Part shown: positions 54,594 through 63,287 of the stretch, piece by piece | Layout: every line of letters begins with the position of its first letter | Numbering within the stretch: position 1 is the first letter of the stretch | From: Prosthecobacter vanneervenii | Lineage (GTDB): Bacteria > Verrucomicrobiota > Verrucomicrobiia > Verrucomicrobiales > Verrucomicrobiaceae | NCBI RefSeq assembly: GCF_014203095.1 | Contig: NZ_JACHIG010000001.1 | Span: 682,001 to 746,000, forward strand | Length of the DNA stretch: 64,000 nt | Direction of reading: 5' to 3' | Notes under the pieces: generated by a model | What the model saw: only the letters and a program-made list of their open reading frames with translations | What the model was told of the DNA's origin: nothing | The model's database searches: none | Translations under genes and position numbers: made by a program

Positions 54594-56399
54594 ATGTCTG
54601 AAGAAAACATCGCCGAGCTCGAAGCCCCCAAGCCCAAGCGCAAAGCTCCGGCCAAAAAAGCAGCCGTCAAAAAGACCGCTGCAAAGAAAACCGCCAAAGT
54701 CAAAGCGGCGCCCGCAGTGGAGGAAGTGCAGGAAGAAAAAACGCCCGCCGTAAAAGCCAAGGCCAAGGTGGCACGCAAGACCCCACGGAAAAAGACGGCT
54801 GATGCAGAAGCACCCGAGCTGAACCTCCTGGAGGCGGCGCCCGCAGCCGCCGCACCTGCAATAGTCGAAACAGCCCCTGAGCCTGCCATCGTTGCCGAAG
54901 CTCCTGCCGCACCTGCTCCAGCCCCTGCCCCCGTGGCCGCTGCACCTGTGCCTCAGGCCGCCGTCGCACCTGCAGCAGCTGAAAATGCTTCAGAGGCGGA
55001 TGCCGATGACGACGAGGCTGAAGAAGCTGGCGCTGGCACGACGCCCGGAACCCCTGGCGCTGAAAACAACGGACTCTCCCGCTACACTGTCCTGGACGCA
55101 AACGGCCAGCCGCGTCCCATGACGGCCAAAGAACGCCGCAAGGCCAAGTTTGAACGCTGGAAGCAGCGCCGCGCCGAGCGCGATTCCCAGCGCCGTTCCG
55201 GCCGTGACCACGGCGCTCCGAATGGCAATGGCGGCAGCCCTCAGTCCCACGGTGGCCAGCACTACGAGCCCGAGCCCCCGCTGCCACTCGGCCCGCCCGA
55301 GCCTGCCAACGGCATTCTGGAAATGTCCCCCAAGGGATACGGCTTCCTGCGTCGTCGCGAACTCTCCTTCGCCCAGCATCCGCAGGATGCCTTCATCGCC
55401 CCTGAATTCATCCGCAAATACGGCCTCCGCGAAGGCATGCAGGTCTCCGGCGTGCAGTGCAAGGGCGCGCGCGGCCCGCAGATCACAGAAGTGACCGAGG
55501 TCAATGGCCGTGACCCCATGGCCATGCGCGAGCTGCCGCTCTTCGAAGAACTCAAGGCGGTAAACCCCAACAAGCGCTACCAGCTTGAGACGGTGAAGGA
55601 CCGCCTGACCACCCGTGTCATCGACATGATGACGCCAGTGGGTCGCGGCCAGCGCGGCCTCATCGTGGCTCCGCCACGCGCTGGCAAGACCACCATCATG
55701 CAGCACATCGCCGAAGCTGTGCTCCAGAATCATCCCGGCACGCACCTCATGATCCTGCTGGTGGACGAGCGCCCTGAAGAAGTGACCGAGTTCAAACGCG
55801 TCCTGCCCAATGCGGAAATCTTCGCCAGCAACAACGATCAGGACGTAAAGAGCCACACACGCATCTCCTCCTTTGCCATCGAGCGCGCCAAGCGCCTCGT
55901 GGAGTGCGGAGAGCACGTCTTCATGCTCATGGACTCCATCACCCGCATGGCCCGTGCCTTCAACAACATCGCCAAGGGCGGTGCCACCGGCAGCGGTGGT
56001 CTGGCTGTGGGCGCGCTCGAGATCCCCCGCCGCCTCTTTGCCGCTGCGCGCAATACGCGCACCGCGGGCTCCCTCACCATCCTCGGCACCGCGCTGGTCG
56101 AAACCGGCGGCCGTCAGGACGATGTGATCTTCCAGGAGTTCAAGGGCACCGGCAACATGGAGCTGGTTCTGGACCGCAAGATCGCCGAGCAGTACATCTA
56201 CCCTGCCGTGAACATCTTCAAATCTGGCACGCGTCGTGAAGAACTGCTGCTGCAGCCCTTCCAGTTGGACAAAATCCACATGCTGCGCCGTGGCCTGGCC
56301 GGGCACAAGCCCGTGGAAGCCATCCAGCGTGTGATCTCCTTGCTGGAGCGCTACCCCAACAACGCACAGATGCTCGTGGACCTGCCCAGCAAGGGCTAG
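54594..56399 (+). CDS. rho: transcription termination factor Rho with long N-terminal extension
   Basis: 601 residues. The catalytic core starts near residue 238 (NGILEMSPKGYGFLRR, RNA-binding cold-shock-like fold). It has Walker A PPRAGKTT with Lys365, MILLVDERPEEVTEF and the secondary RNA-site region, closing with DLPSKG. The first ~235 residues are absent from E. coli Rho: a Lys/Ala-rich stretch (about 12-70), a Pro/Ala-rich stretch (about 80-130), an acidic patch (135-147) and a basic Arg-rich segment (180-205). Similar extensions occur in several GC-rich phyla and are thought to add RNA contacts. The frame is also open further upstream (to 54225) but is only the shadow of yebC. Confidence 0.95.
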   Translation: MSEENIAELEAPKPKRKAPAKKAAVKKTAAKKTAKVKAAPAVEEVQEEKTPAVKAKAKVARKTPRKKTADAEAPELNLLEAAPAAAAPAIVETAPEPAIVAEAPAAPAPAPAPVAAAPVPQAAVAPAAAENASEADADDDEAEEAGAGTTPGTPGAENNGLSRYTVLDANGQPRPMTAKERRKAKFERWKQRRAERDSQRRSGRDHGAPNGNGGSPQSHGGQHYEPEPPLPLGPPEPANGILEMSPKGYGFLRRRELSFAQHPQDAFIAPEFIRKYGLREGMQVSGVQCKGARGPQITEVTEVNGRDPMAMRELPLFEELKAVNPNKRYQLETVKDRLTTRVIDMMTPVGRGQRGLIVAPPRAGKTTIMQHIAEAVLQNHPGTHLMILLVDERPEEVTEFKRVLPNAEIFASNNDQDVKSHTRISSFAIERAKRLVECGEHVFMLMDSITRMARAFNNIAKGGATGSGGLAVGALEIPRRLFAAARNTRTAGSLTILGTALVETGGRQDDVIFQEFKGTGNMELVLDRKIAEQYIYPAVNIFKSGTRREELLLQPFQLDKIHMLRRGLAGHKPVEAIQRVISLLERYPNNAQMLVDLPSKG

Positions 56400-56550
56400 G
56401 CAGGCCCCTCTGCCTTTCATCATCAGCTTCGATCAGTCAGGTTCTGCGTTTACCGTTCGGGCTTCCGCCCTTTCTTGGCGCGCACCCTGATTCCAATTCC
56501 AGTCCTCTCTTCCAGTTGTCACCCAGGCGTGCAACCCGTATCCAGTACGC

Positions 56551-57126
56551 ATGCCTGCCCCGACGCCTGATCTCAAAGTGGACGAGGTTCTGCCGCCTGC
56601 GCAGATCAATCCCATCGCGGCAAAGCTCGCAGCCAGCGCCGATCCCGGCGACCGTGCGACAGCAAGGATCCTGGCAAAGTATCTCGATGAACTCCTGCGC
56701 CTGCCCGGCACCAATGTGCGGATAGGGCTGGACCCCATTCTGGCCCTGTTTCCTGGCGTGGGAGACACCGTGGCATCAGGCGCGGGGCTCATCATCCTCA
56801 TCGAGGCATTGCGCAGTGGCGTCTCCATTCCCGTCTTTTTGCGCATGACGCTCAACATGGGGGCAAACTTCCTCCTCGGCCTCATCCCTGGCGCTGGTGC
56901 GCTGGCCTCCATCTTTTTCAAATCCAATTCGCGCAACCTCCACCTGCTGCACACCTGGCAGGCTGGCCATAGTGCGAAGGTGGAACGCAGCACGCTGCGT
57001 TTTTACCTCGGCCTGCTCATTTTGGCAGGCATGGTCGCCACGTTCATCATCGTCGGCTGGGCTTTCTATGCCTGGCTCTTTTACTCAGCTGTGCAGGCGG
57101 TGCTGCATGCCTTGGGCATGCGCTGA
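56551..57126 (+). CDS. DUF4112-family membrane protein
   Basis: 191 residues. The conserved DUF4112 block runs from LLRLPGTNVRIGLDPILALFPGVGDTVASGAGLIILI through NMGANFLLGLIPGAGALASIFFKSNSRNLHLL, about residues 52-135, followed by a C-terminal membrane span (about 152-180, FYLGLLILAGMVATFIIVGWAFYAWLF). The function of the family is unknown. It follows rho by 151 bp and precedes a PrsW gene by 36 bp on the same strand, so it may be transcribed with the protease. Confidence 0.9.
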   Translation: MPAPTPDLKVDEVLPPAQINPIAAKLAASADPGDRATARILAKYLDELLRLPGTNVRIGLDPILALFPGVGDTVASGAGLIILIEALRSGVSIPVFLRMTLNMGANFLLGLIPGAGALASIFFKSNSRNLHLLHTWQAGHSAKVERSTLRFYLGLLILAGMVATFIIVGWAFYAWLFYSAVQAVLHALGMR

Positions 57127-57162
57127 TGAACTGGATTGGCGGCGGCTCCACTGCACTCTAGT

Positions 57163-58059
57163 ATGAGTGACATGCTCTATCAAAATGCCGCCACACTCTC
57201 AGGCCTGACCATCTGGTACGGAGTACTCGTTCTGCTGGGTTACCCTGGCCGCGCTCCTTGGCGCTGGCTTTGGCCGCTGCTCCCACTGGCGGCAGGGTGG
57301 TGCAGCTTCCGTGCGGTCGGCTGGTATCTTGTCACCGTGCACCCTGCTCTGGCCCCGGCCCTGCAGCAGCTCTCTGGCGGACGCACCCTCATGCTTTTCA
57401 TTCAGGATGTGGGGCTGCGCGAGGAACTGTTCAAGCTCCTCTTCGCCATCCCATGCTTGCTCTGGCTGTCCCCAAAACCAGCTATTCCGCGCAGCTCCTT
57501 GCTCACAGCAGCCTTGGTAGGCCTAGGCTTTGCCACGGCGGAAAATCGCTGGTTTTTCGGCGGCCATGCGGAACCCACTTTGCTGGTGGGTCGCGTTTTT
57601 TCCACCACGGCGCTGCACATGACGGCCACCGCCCTCTGTGGAGCGGCGTTCATGGCAGCCCGCCTCCACTCGCGGCCATGGGCCTGGTTCTGGACTGTCT
57701 TTTTTTGCGTGGTCGTAGCACACGGACTCTATGACTGGGCCCCTGCCAGCACCTGGGCATGGTTGAGGGCGGGCGGCACCTCCTGGCTGTCTCAGGCTGT
57801 GGTTATCGCCTTGATAGTCAGCTTTTTTCGCACCTATCAGCACTTGCAACCCACCAGCTCCATGCAGCCACGTGTCGCACTGTGGTTCATTCTGGGAGCC
57901 GCCATCCAGTACACCCTCTCGCTGGGCATCACCTGGCAGCGCTGGGGCACTTCGGAAGCCCTCTGGATCTGTGCTAGGGAATGCCTGCTTTTTCTTCCAG
58001 TAGTGACTGCCACCGCCATCGTCATGGCTCCAATTTCACGTCTAAAGCGGAAAGCATGA
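57163..58059 (+). CDS. PrsW-family intramembrane metalloprotease (first copy)
   Basis: 298 residues with about eight spans. The family's metal-site motifs are visible in order: E-E-x-x-K in LREELFKLLFAIP (near residue 86), F-A-T-A-E-N (about 128), H-M-T-A-T (near 151) and H-G-L-Y-D in AHGLYDWA (about 190). PrsW of Bacillus cuts the anti-sigma factor RsiW at site 1. Whether this copy acts on a regulator is unknown. ATG 57163 (MSDMLYQN) is preferred over an in-frame start nine codons upstream. A possible terminator follows the stop, and then comes a tiny PEP-CTERM gene. Confidence 0.85.
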   Translation: MSDMLYQNAATLSGLTIWYGVLVLLGYPGRAPWRWLWPLLPLAAGWCSFRAVGWYLVTVHPALAPALQQLSGGRTLMLFIQDVGLREELFKLLFAIPCLLWLSPKPAIPRSSLLTAALVGLGFATAENRWFFGGHAEPTLLVGRVFSTTALHMTATALCGAAFMAARLHSRPWAWFWTVFFCVVVAHGLYDWAPASTWAWLRAGGTSWLSQAVVIALIVSFFRTYQHLQPTSSMQPRVALWFILGAAIQYTLSLGITWQRWGTSEALWICARECLLFLPVVTATAIVMAPISRLKRKA

Positions 58060-58061
58060 CA

Positions 58062-58088
58062 TAAAGATAAGGATATTCTTTATTTTTT
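58062..58088 (+). terminator. possible AT-rich terminator after the first PrsW gene
   Basis: A 6-bp inverted repeat TAAAGA (58062-58067) / TCTTTA (58077-58082) followed by six T. The stem is AT-only in part and short, so efficiency is doubtful, but the position right after the stop fits. Confidence 0.35.
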
Positions 58089-58167
58089 ATTGCCTTCGCA
58101 TCAAGATTTTCATAAAATTATTAAATCGGCATGAATTGGAATCATGTCTCCCCCCTAACCTTCACTC

Positions 58168-58344
58168 ATGAAATACATCCTCACCCTCGCCACACTTGCC
58201 ATCGCTTCGGCAGCTTCTGCGGCTGAAGCCACCGGCATCGCCCCGGACGCTAGCATGAACCTCTATGCTGCTGTCCCCGAGCCTTCACACGCCATGCTGC
58301 TCCTCATGGGCTGCGTGGGTCTTGCTGCCCGCCGTCGCCGTTAA
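58168..58344 (+). CDS. miniature PEP-CTERM protein
   Basis: 58 codons, too short for most gene calls. Signal peptide 1-19 (KYILTLATLAIASAASAA), a mature part of only about 16 residues (EATGIAPDASMNLYAA), then the complete PEP-CTERM sorting signal: V-P-E-P at 36-39, a hydrophobic segment (about 43-54, MLLLMGCVGLAA) and the terminal R-R-R-R. PEP-CTERM proteins are processed by exosortases and usually carry hundreds of residues between the two signals, so nearly nothing would remain after processing here. A strong terminator starts 28 bp after the stop, making it a single-gene transcript. Its neighbours on both sides include PrsW proteases. Confidence 0.85.
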   Translation: MKYILTLATLAIASAASAAEATGIAPDASMNLYAAVPEPSHAMLLLMGCVGLAARRRR

Positions 58345-58371
58345 TCCAAAAAGGCTTCCCTGTCTGTTCTG

Positions 58372-58408
58372 GCCGCATTGCATGAACCAAAATGCAATGC
58401 GGCTTTTT
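58372..58408 (+). terminator. Rho-independent terminator of the mini-PEP-CTERM gene
   Basis: A 12-bp perfect inverted repeat GCCGCATTGCAT (58372-58383) / ATGCAATGCGGC (58392-58403) with an 8-nt loop, followed by five T (58404-58408). Strong canonical terminator. Confidence 0.93.
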
Positions 58409-58489
58409 CTTGCTGCTGAAGAAAACTCAAGGGAAAACGAGCCCATTGTATGAATTGCCATTGGTCGCTGGCCCGTTATTCTGAAGGTC

Positions 58490-58963
58490 ATGCCTGAAGC
58501 TGACACCGAACCCCACATTGAGCCCGCCACCATTGAAGACCTCCCCCAGCTGGTGGAGCTGTTGATGGCGTTGTTCAGCGAGGAGGAGGACTTCAAGCCA
58601 GACCGCTCCAAGCAGGAACACGGCCTTCGCCTCATCCTGGAGCAGCCAAACCGTGGGCGTATCTTCGTGCTTCGCACCGACCACAAGGTGATAGGCATGA
58701 TCAACCTGCTTTTCACCATCAGTACCGCCGAAGGTGGGCTGGTGCTCATCATGGAAGACGTGATCGTTCACCCGGAGCACCGCCGCCAGGGCTATGGCGG
58801 GCGGCTGCTGGAGCACGCCATCGAGTTTGCCCGGGAAAAGCGCTTCCGCCGTATCACGCTGCTGACAGACCGCATCAGTGCAGATTCACAGTCCTTCTTC
58901 CAGCAGCACGGGTTCCAGTTCTCCAAGATGATCCCGATGCGGCTGGTTTTTAACGAAAATTGA
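58490..58963 (+). CDS. GNAT-family N-acetyltransferase
   Basis: 157 residues with one GNAT fold. The acetyl-CoA-binding motif A is VIVHPEHRRQGYGGRLLEHA (Q/R-x-x-G-x-G/A), preceded by the strand LVLIMEDV and followed by the motif B helix FRRITLLTDRISADSQSFFQQHGF. Substrate not predictable. It stands 80 bp after a terminator, so it has its own promoter, and is followed by a small membrane protein. Confidence 0.88.
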   Translation: MPEADTEPHIEPATIEDLPQLVELLMALFSEEEDFKPDRSKQEHGLRLILEQPNRGRIFVLRTDHKVIGMINLLFTISTAEGGLVLIMEDVIVHPEHRRQGYGGRLLEHAIEFAREKRFRRITLLTDRISADSQSFFQQHGFQFSKMIPMRLVFNEN

Positions 58964-59042
58964 ATCCTCGCAGCCACGCAGGCCGCAGTTATCCTTCATG
59001 CACTCGCTCAACCCCTTCTTTTCCAGGCCTGAAGGTGGCACC

Positions 59043-59318
59043 ATGAAGATCCCCAGGGAGTGGGCGGAGGCCTCAGACTGGTTTGTCCTCTTCACACTGG
59101 GCACTCTGTTCTTCCTGCTGGGGGCTTTTGCCATGTGGGCTTGGCTCATCTGGCGGCGCACCACCAAGCCGGAGCCCCACATGCAGCTGCTCATGGAGCT
59201 GGAAGAAGAGGAGGCAGCAGCCTCCCAGGAGCGTCAGACCACCGCTCAGGAGCAGGAGCCGGACACACGTGCCCCTTGGGAGCAGTCTCCGGACTGGTGG
59301 AAAAAAGCGGACTCCTGA
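59043..59318 (+). CDS. small single-span membrane protein
   Basis: 91 residues from ATG 59043 (MKIPREWAEASDW). One span (about 14-35, FVLFTLGTLFFLLGAFAMWAWLIW) followed by a basic RRTTKP stop-transfer and a Glu/Gln-rich cytosolic tail (LEEEEAAASQERQ) ending in a Trp-rich SPDWWKKAD. No family recognised. It ends 20 bp before the second PrsW gene, so it could be an accessory subunit of that protease. Confidence 0.65.
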   Translation: MKIPREWAEASDWFVLFTLGTLFFLLGAFAMWAWLIWRRTTKPEPHMQLLMELEEEEAAASQERQTTAQEQEPDTRAPWEQSPDWWKKADS

Positions 59319-59338
59319 GCCCCCGCCCCCCTTGCTGC

Positions 59339-60967
59339 ATGAGCGAAGAGCCCCCCTGGCACCACGGCTGGCGCGCCAGCACCCACCGCCTCTCACGAGA
59401 TCGTCAGTTCCTTCTGCGCACGGCGGCGGGCATCATCGCCAGCGGCGTCATCATCGCATGTGTCATCGTGGTCGGCAGCATGCCACAGGGCAAGACGCCC
59501 GCTGTGCACGCCATCACGCCGGAGTTGAGCCAGTTGCAGGAAGAATTTAACTACCTGCGCCAGGAAGGCGCGCCGCAACCACGGGCCTTTGCCCGCTGGC
59601 TGCGGCTGCTTCTGGACCAGCTCCCAGCCCTCACGGACGAGGGCGACGTCACTGCCTACCAGACCTTCAGCCAGACGGGCATGCTCGGCGGCTATGAGCT
59701 GGCGCATCTGATTCAGTTGCATGCCAGCACGGATTCTCCGGCGGGCCTCTTCCGCAGCTTTCTGGCCGCAACGCTGGCCGGGGATGCGGAGGCGCTGCGG
59801 ACGCTGACGCAACAGGCCGCATCCAAACCGCCGTTAATGCTGGCTGCCGAGCTTCTTGGCAGCACCAAAAAACGTCTGCACGACCTGCCGGGTGCCGCGC
59901 ATGCCTTCTATGAGGAAGGATTCCACTTTGTGGATGCAGCTAGCGCGCGGGAAGAGGCCCTGCGCCTCGCCATCACCCAGCGGGATCTGCCCCTGCTTCG
60001 CGCCATCGCCGCACAGCCGGGGTGGATCGAGGAGTGCCACCCGTGGCTGCAGCACCACGCAGGCTCCCTGCTGGGAGATGTGTGGCTGCAGTGGCGGGGT
60101 CTGCTGCGGCAGCGCCTGAACGAGATCCCCTACGGCATGCTGGCACTGGCTTTTTTTGCAGCGGCGCTTTGGTATTTTATCTTGGTGCAGCACACCGAGC
60201 CCGAGCCCTGGCGCTGGCTGCGCCCCATGGGTGCGCTCACTGCAGGCATCCTGAGCGTGTGGCCCACGCTCACCATACTGGCCTATCAGGAATTTGTGCA
60301 GGGCATGACAGCTGAGGCCCCCTTTCCTCATGACCTGCTTTACTACCTCACGGGTGTGGGACTGCGTGAAGAAGGCTGCAAGCTGCTGCTCTTCTCCCTT
60401 TTTCTGCCATGGCTGCTATGGCGGCGCACGCCCGGGCTCGCGCTGCTGACGGGAGCCTTTATTGGCCTGGGCTTTTCTCTGGAGGAAAACATCGGCTACT
60501 ACCAGGACTTCGGTGGCAGCGTGGCCTGGACCCGCTTTCTCTCCGCCAATTTCCTCCACATCTCCCTCACCGGCATCTGTGCGCACAGCCTCTACCACAT
60601 GCTGCTCACACGCTTTGCGCATGCAGAGGAGTTCATCATGACCTTCCTGCTGGCCGTGGCCGCGCACGGCGGGTACGACTACCTCTCCGGTAGCGAGAGC
60701 CCGGACATCCGCTGGCTTTCCATCGTCGTGCTGGTGCTCAGTGCCGCACGCTTCATCGACCTGCTATGCACTGAGACGCACCCCTCCCGGCGCACGATCT
60801 CACCTCTGTCAGTTTTCACGCTGGGCTCTGCCGTGCTGATCGCCATTTCCTTCGTACTCGGGGCTTGGAGCACACGCACCATGGGTGGCGTGGCCGCCGC
60901 CGGGCAGGAATGCCTGAGCATGGTCCCCATTGCTCTGCTCTACTGGAGGCGGTTTGAAAATACATGA
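59339..60967 (+). CDS. PrsW-family membrane protease with an N-terminal helical domain (second copy)
   Basis: 542 residues from ATG 59339 (MSEEPPWHHGWRAS). One span at about 22-46 is followed by an extracytoplasmic or lumenal helical domain (about 55-255) with TPR-like Ala/Leu repeats. The last 280 residues are a multi-span PrsW domain with LREEGCKLLLFSLF (E-E-x-x-K), GFSLEENIGYY, HISLTGICAHSLYHM and AAHGGYDYL, the same motif order as in the first copy. The open frame begins at 59060 but overlaps the small membrane protein gene. The added helical domain may recognise substrates, which is inference. Confidence 0.83.
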   Translation: MSEEPPWHHGWRASTHRLSRDRQFLLRTAAGIIASGVIIACVIVVGSMPQGKTPAVHAITPELSQLQEEFNYLRQEGAPQPRAFARWLRLLLDQLPALTDEGDVTAYQTFSQTGMLGGYELAHLIQLHASTDSPAGLFRSFLAATLAGDAEALRTLTQQAASKPPLMLAAELLGSTKKRLHDLPGAAHAFYEEGFHFVDAASAREEALRLAITQRDLPLLRAIAAQPGWIEECHPWLQHHAGSLLGDVWLQWRGLLRQRLNEIPYGMLALAFFAAALWYFILVQHTEPEPWRWLRPMGALTAGILSVWPTLTILAYQEFVQGMTAEAPFPHDLLYYLTGVGLREEGCKLLLFSLFLPWLLWRRTPGLALLTGAFIGLGFSLEENIGYYQDFGGSVAWTRFLSANFLHISLTGICAHSLYHMLLTRFAHAEEFIMTFLLAVAAHGGYDYLSGSESPDIRWLSIVVLVLSAARFIDLLCTETHPSRRTISPLSVFTLGSAVLIAISFVLGAWSTRTMGGVAAAGQECLSMVPIALLYWRRFENT

Positions 60968-61087
60968 TCCACAGCATCATTGAGAGCTGGAATGCCCCTC
61001 CTCACGCAGCAGACCCTGTGGAAATAAAGAGCCGCTTTTGGCACACTTGACCCTTCGCAACACTCCACGCATGCTGGTGGCCATATC

Positions 61088-62533
61088 ATGAGCTGGTTTC
61101 TGCACACCTTCTGGACGGACACACTGGCGCTCGTCTCCATCATCGGCGCACTGCTGGCTCTGGGGCACCTGCTGCTGCGGCATCGGGACTATCGCTCGGC
61201 AGCATTTTGGACGGCGCTCATCGTGGTGGAGCCCCTCTTCAGCCCGCTTCTCTACCTTTTTCTTGGCATTAACATCCTCCGCCGCAGCGGCCGGCGCTAT
61301 CGCAGTGGCATGCACGAGCCCTGGCACGATCCCGTCCCAGAGTATCCGCTGCCCATCACAGACTCGGGCAGCTGCACCATGCAGGAGCACCAGCAGCTCG
61401 CACGCACGCTGGACCGCATCTCGCGCTTCAGTCTCACACTCGGAAACCACCTCGAAATCCTCCGCAATGGAGACGAGGCCATGCCGCGCATGCTGGAGGT
61501 CATACGCAGCGCACAGCAGAGCATCACCCTGGCCAGTTACATCTTCGAGGCCACGGGCATCGGCGCAGAATTTGTGGAAGCCCTGTCAGCAGCCGTAAAG
61601 CGCGGTGTGCAGGTGCGTGTGATGGTGGACGATGCCGGCACCCGCTACTCATGGCCTCCCGTCATCGAGGCTCTCGAAAAAGCCGGCGTCACCGTGCGGC
61701 GCTTCATGCCCAGCCGCCTCATCCTGCGCCTGATCACCATGAACCTGCGCAACCACCGCAAAATCCTCGTGGTTGACGGCCGTACCGCCTTCACCGGCGG
61801 CATGAATATCCGGGAGGGAAACATGGTCTCTCGCCAGCCATCACATCCCGTGCACGATCTACACTTCGAAGTCACCGGCCCCTGTGTGGCGCAGATCCAG
61901 CGCGTCTTTGCCGAGGACTGGGCCTTTTGCACCCTGGAGCAGCTTGAGGGCCCCTTGTGGTTCCCCGAGCTGAATGCCACCGGCAACACCAGCGCCTTGG
62001 GCATCGTGGACGGCCCGGACGAGGACCTGGAGGTGATGCCTGCCGCGTTTTTTGCCGCGCTCAATGCAGCCCGGGAGGAGGTCAAGATCATAACCCCCTA
62101 CTTCCTGCCCAATATGGTTCTCATGGCCGCTCTCCGGCTGTGCGCCGTTCGTGGAGTGAAGGTGACCATCCTCACCCCCGGAGCCAACAACATCCCCTTC
62201 GTTGGCTGGGCCTCGCAGACGCTCTACCCCGAGTTGCTCGCCGTCGGCTGCCGCATCTACGAATCCCCAGCCCCCTTTGACCACTCCAAGATCTTCCTGG
62301 TGGATGGCGTCTGGTCCTTCCTCGGCTCCACCAACTGGGACCCTCGTAGCCTGCGCCTCAACTTCGAATTCAATCTGGCCTGCCATGATGCCGAACTCTG
62401 CCGCCGTCTCGCTGAAGAAATGGACGCCAAGCTGGCACACAGCCGCGAGATCACCCAGGACATGCTGGACGCCACCCCTGTCTCCCAGCGCCTGCGCAAT
62501 GGCTTTGCCCGGCTCTTCATCCCGCTCTTGTGA
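61088..62533 (+). CDS. cls: cardiolipin synthase (phospholipase D superfamily)
   Basis: 481 residues. Two N-terminal spans (about 10-30 and 38-62) are followed by two PLD catalytic repeats: H-x-K-x4-D in NHRKILVVDGRTAFTGGMN and in DHSKIFLVDGVWSFLGSTNW. The family condenses two phosphatidylglycerols (or PG with PE) into cardiolipin at the inner membrane. Both HKD sites are intact. It begins 120 bp after the second PrsW stop and ends a run of membrane genes on the plus strand. Confidence 0.92.
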   Translation: MSWFLHTFWTDTLALVSIIGALLALGHLLLRHRDYRSAAFWTALIVVEPLFSPLLYLFLGINILRRSGRRYRSGMHEPWHDPVPEYPLPITDSGSCTMQEHQQLARTLDRISRFSLTLGNHLEILRNGDEAMPRMLEVIRSAQQSITLASYIFEATGIGAEFVEALSAAVKRGVQVRVMVDDAGTRYSWPPVIEALEKAGVTVRRFMPSRLILRLITMNLRNHRKILVVDGRTAFTGGMNIREGNMVSRQPSHPVHDLHFEVTGPCVAQIQRVFAEDWAFCTLEQLEGPLWFPELNATGNTSALGIVDGPDEDLEVMPAAFFAALNAAREEVKIITPYFLPNMVLMAALRLCAVRGVKVTILTPGANNIPFVGWASQTLYPELLAVGCRIYESPAPFDHSKIFLVDGVWSFLGSTNWDPRSLRLNFEFNLACHDAELCRRLAEEMDAKLAHSREITQDMLDATPVSQRLRNGFARLFIPLL

Positions 62534-62848
62534 GAACTTTTGCATATTTTGGCAAAGCCGTCCGTATTTAAGAGCGTTGTAAGACTGCCCGACCGACGCA
62601 GCCGCCCCATCGCCAAATGCCCCCAGAGCCACAGATCATTTTCAGCCATCACCGCCCACATTGCGGAGCCTTGGTCGTCAGCTATGTAAAAAGTTCTTTT
62701 TTCGGGAATAAAGCGGACCGCCTTCGCATCTCATCCAGACCCTGTACCGTACCCTAGACCATTCCCCCCCTTTGCTCCGGAAGACGGAGCCTCTGACGCG
62801 CACAGATTTAAAGCGCACCCTCCAACTCTAACCATCCAAGATACCATC
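62534..62848. other. intergenic region upstream of the rhodanese gene
   Basis: 315 bp with no credible gene. The main feature is the candidate promoter block at 62704-62730 described separately. The rest shows no recognised RNA or repeat. Confidence 0.5.
62704..62730 (+). promoter_or_regulatory. possible ECF-type promoter upstream of the rhodanese gene
   Basis: GGGAATAAA at 62704-62712 resembles the GGAA-type -35 boxes of ECF sigma factors. GCCTTCGCATC at 62720-62730 follows at promoter-like spacing (15 bp between GGAATA and the last six bases). The second 11-mer also occurs 66 bp upstream of the mini-PEP-CTERM start (58092-58102). The assignment is tentative and rests on pattern only. Confidence 0.35.
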
Positions 62849-63226
62849 ATGAAGAAACTCATCGCTCTTGTTGTCGCCCTCGCCGCCACCGCCGGTTTCG
62901 CCGCCGAGTTCCCGGACATCAGCATCGCCGACCTCAAGCAGGCCATCGCTGAAAAGAAGGTGACCGTCATCGACGTGAACGGCGCCGCCTCCTACAAGGC
63001 CGGCCATGTGCCCACCGCCATCGACTTCGCCACCCAGGGCAACAGCCTCGCCAGCCTGCTCCCCGCTGACAAAAACGCCCTCGTGGTGGCCTACTGCGGC
63101 GGCCCTGCCTGCAGCGCCTACAAAGCTGCCGCCAACGCTGCCAACAAGCTCGGCTATACCAACGTGAAGCATCTCTCCGCCGGCATCTCCGGCTGGAAGG
63201 CTGCCAAGGAATCTCTGGAGAAGTAA
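62849..63226 (+). CDS. exported single-domain rhodanese-like protein
   Basis: 125 residues. A signal peptide (1-19, MKKLIALVVALAATAGFAA) precedes one rhodanese domain: TVIDVNGAASYKAGHVPTAIDF, then the active-site loop starting at Cys83 in AYCGGPACSAY, with a second Cys88 in the loop. Periplasmic rhodaneses carry sulfane sulfur or serve in redox or stress protection. It has its own candidate promoter and terminator, so it is monocistronic. Confidence 0.93.
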   Translation: MKKLIALVVALAATAGFAAEFPDISIADLKQAIAEKKVTVIDVNGAASYKAGHVPTAIDFATQGNSLASLLPADKNALVVAYCGGPACSAYKAAANAANKLGYTNVKHLSAGISGWKAAKESLEK

Positions 63227-63249
63227 TTCTCTCTTCCTCGACTTACCCC

Positions 63250-63287
63250 ACCGGGTGCGCAGGCCACAATCTGCCACCCGGTTTTTT
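63250..63287 (+). terminator. Rho-independent terminator of the rhodanese gene
   Basis: ACCGGGTG (63250-63257) pairs with CACCCGGT (63275-63282), and the inner GCAG/CTGC (63259-63262, 63271-63274) extends the stem around one bulged base. The stem runs into six T (63282-63287), 24 bp after the stop. Confidence 0.88.

Noticed and set aside
54990-56423. Minus-strand frame of 477 codons
   Set aside because: Reverse complement of rho.
58110-58150. Possible sigma-54 site before the PEP-CTERM gene
   Set aside because: A GG occurs in TCGGCATGAATTGG, but the required GC 12 bases later is missing.
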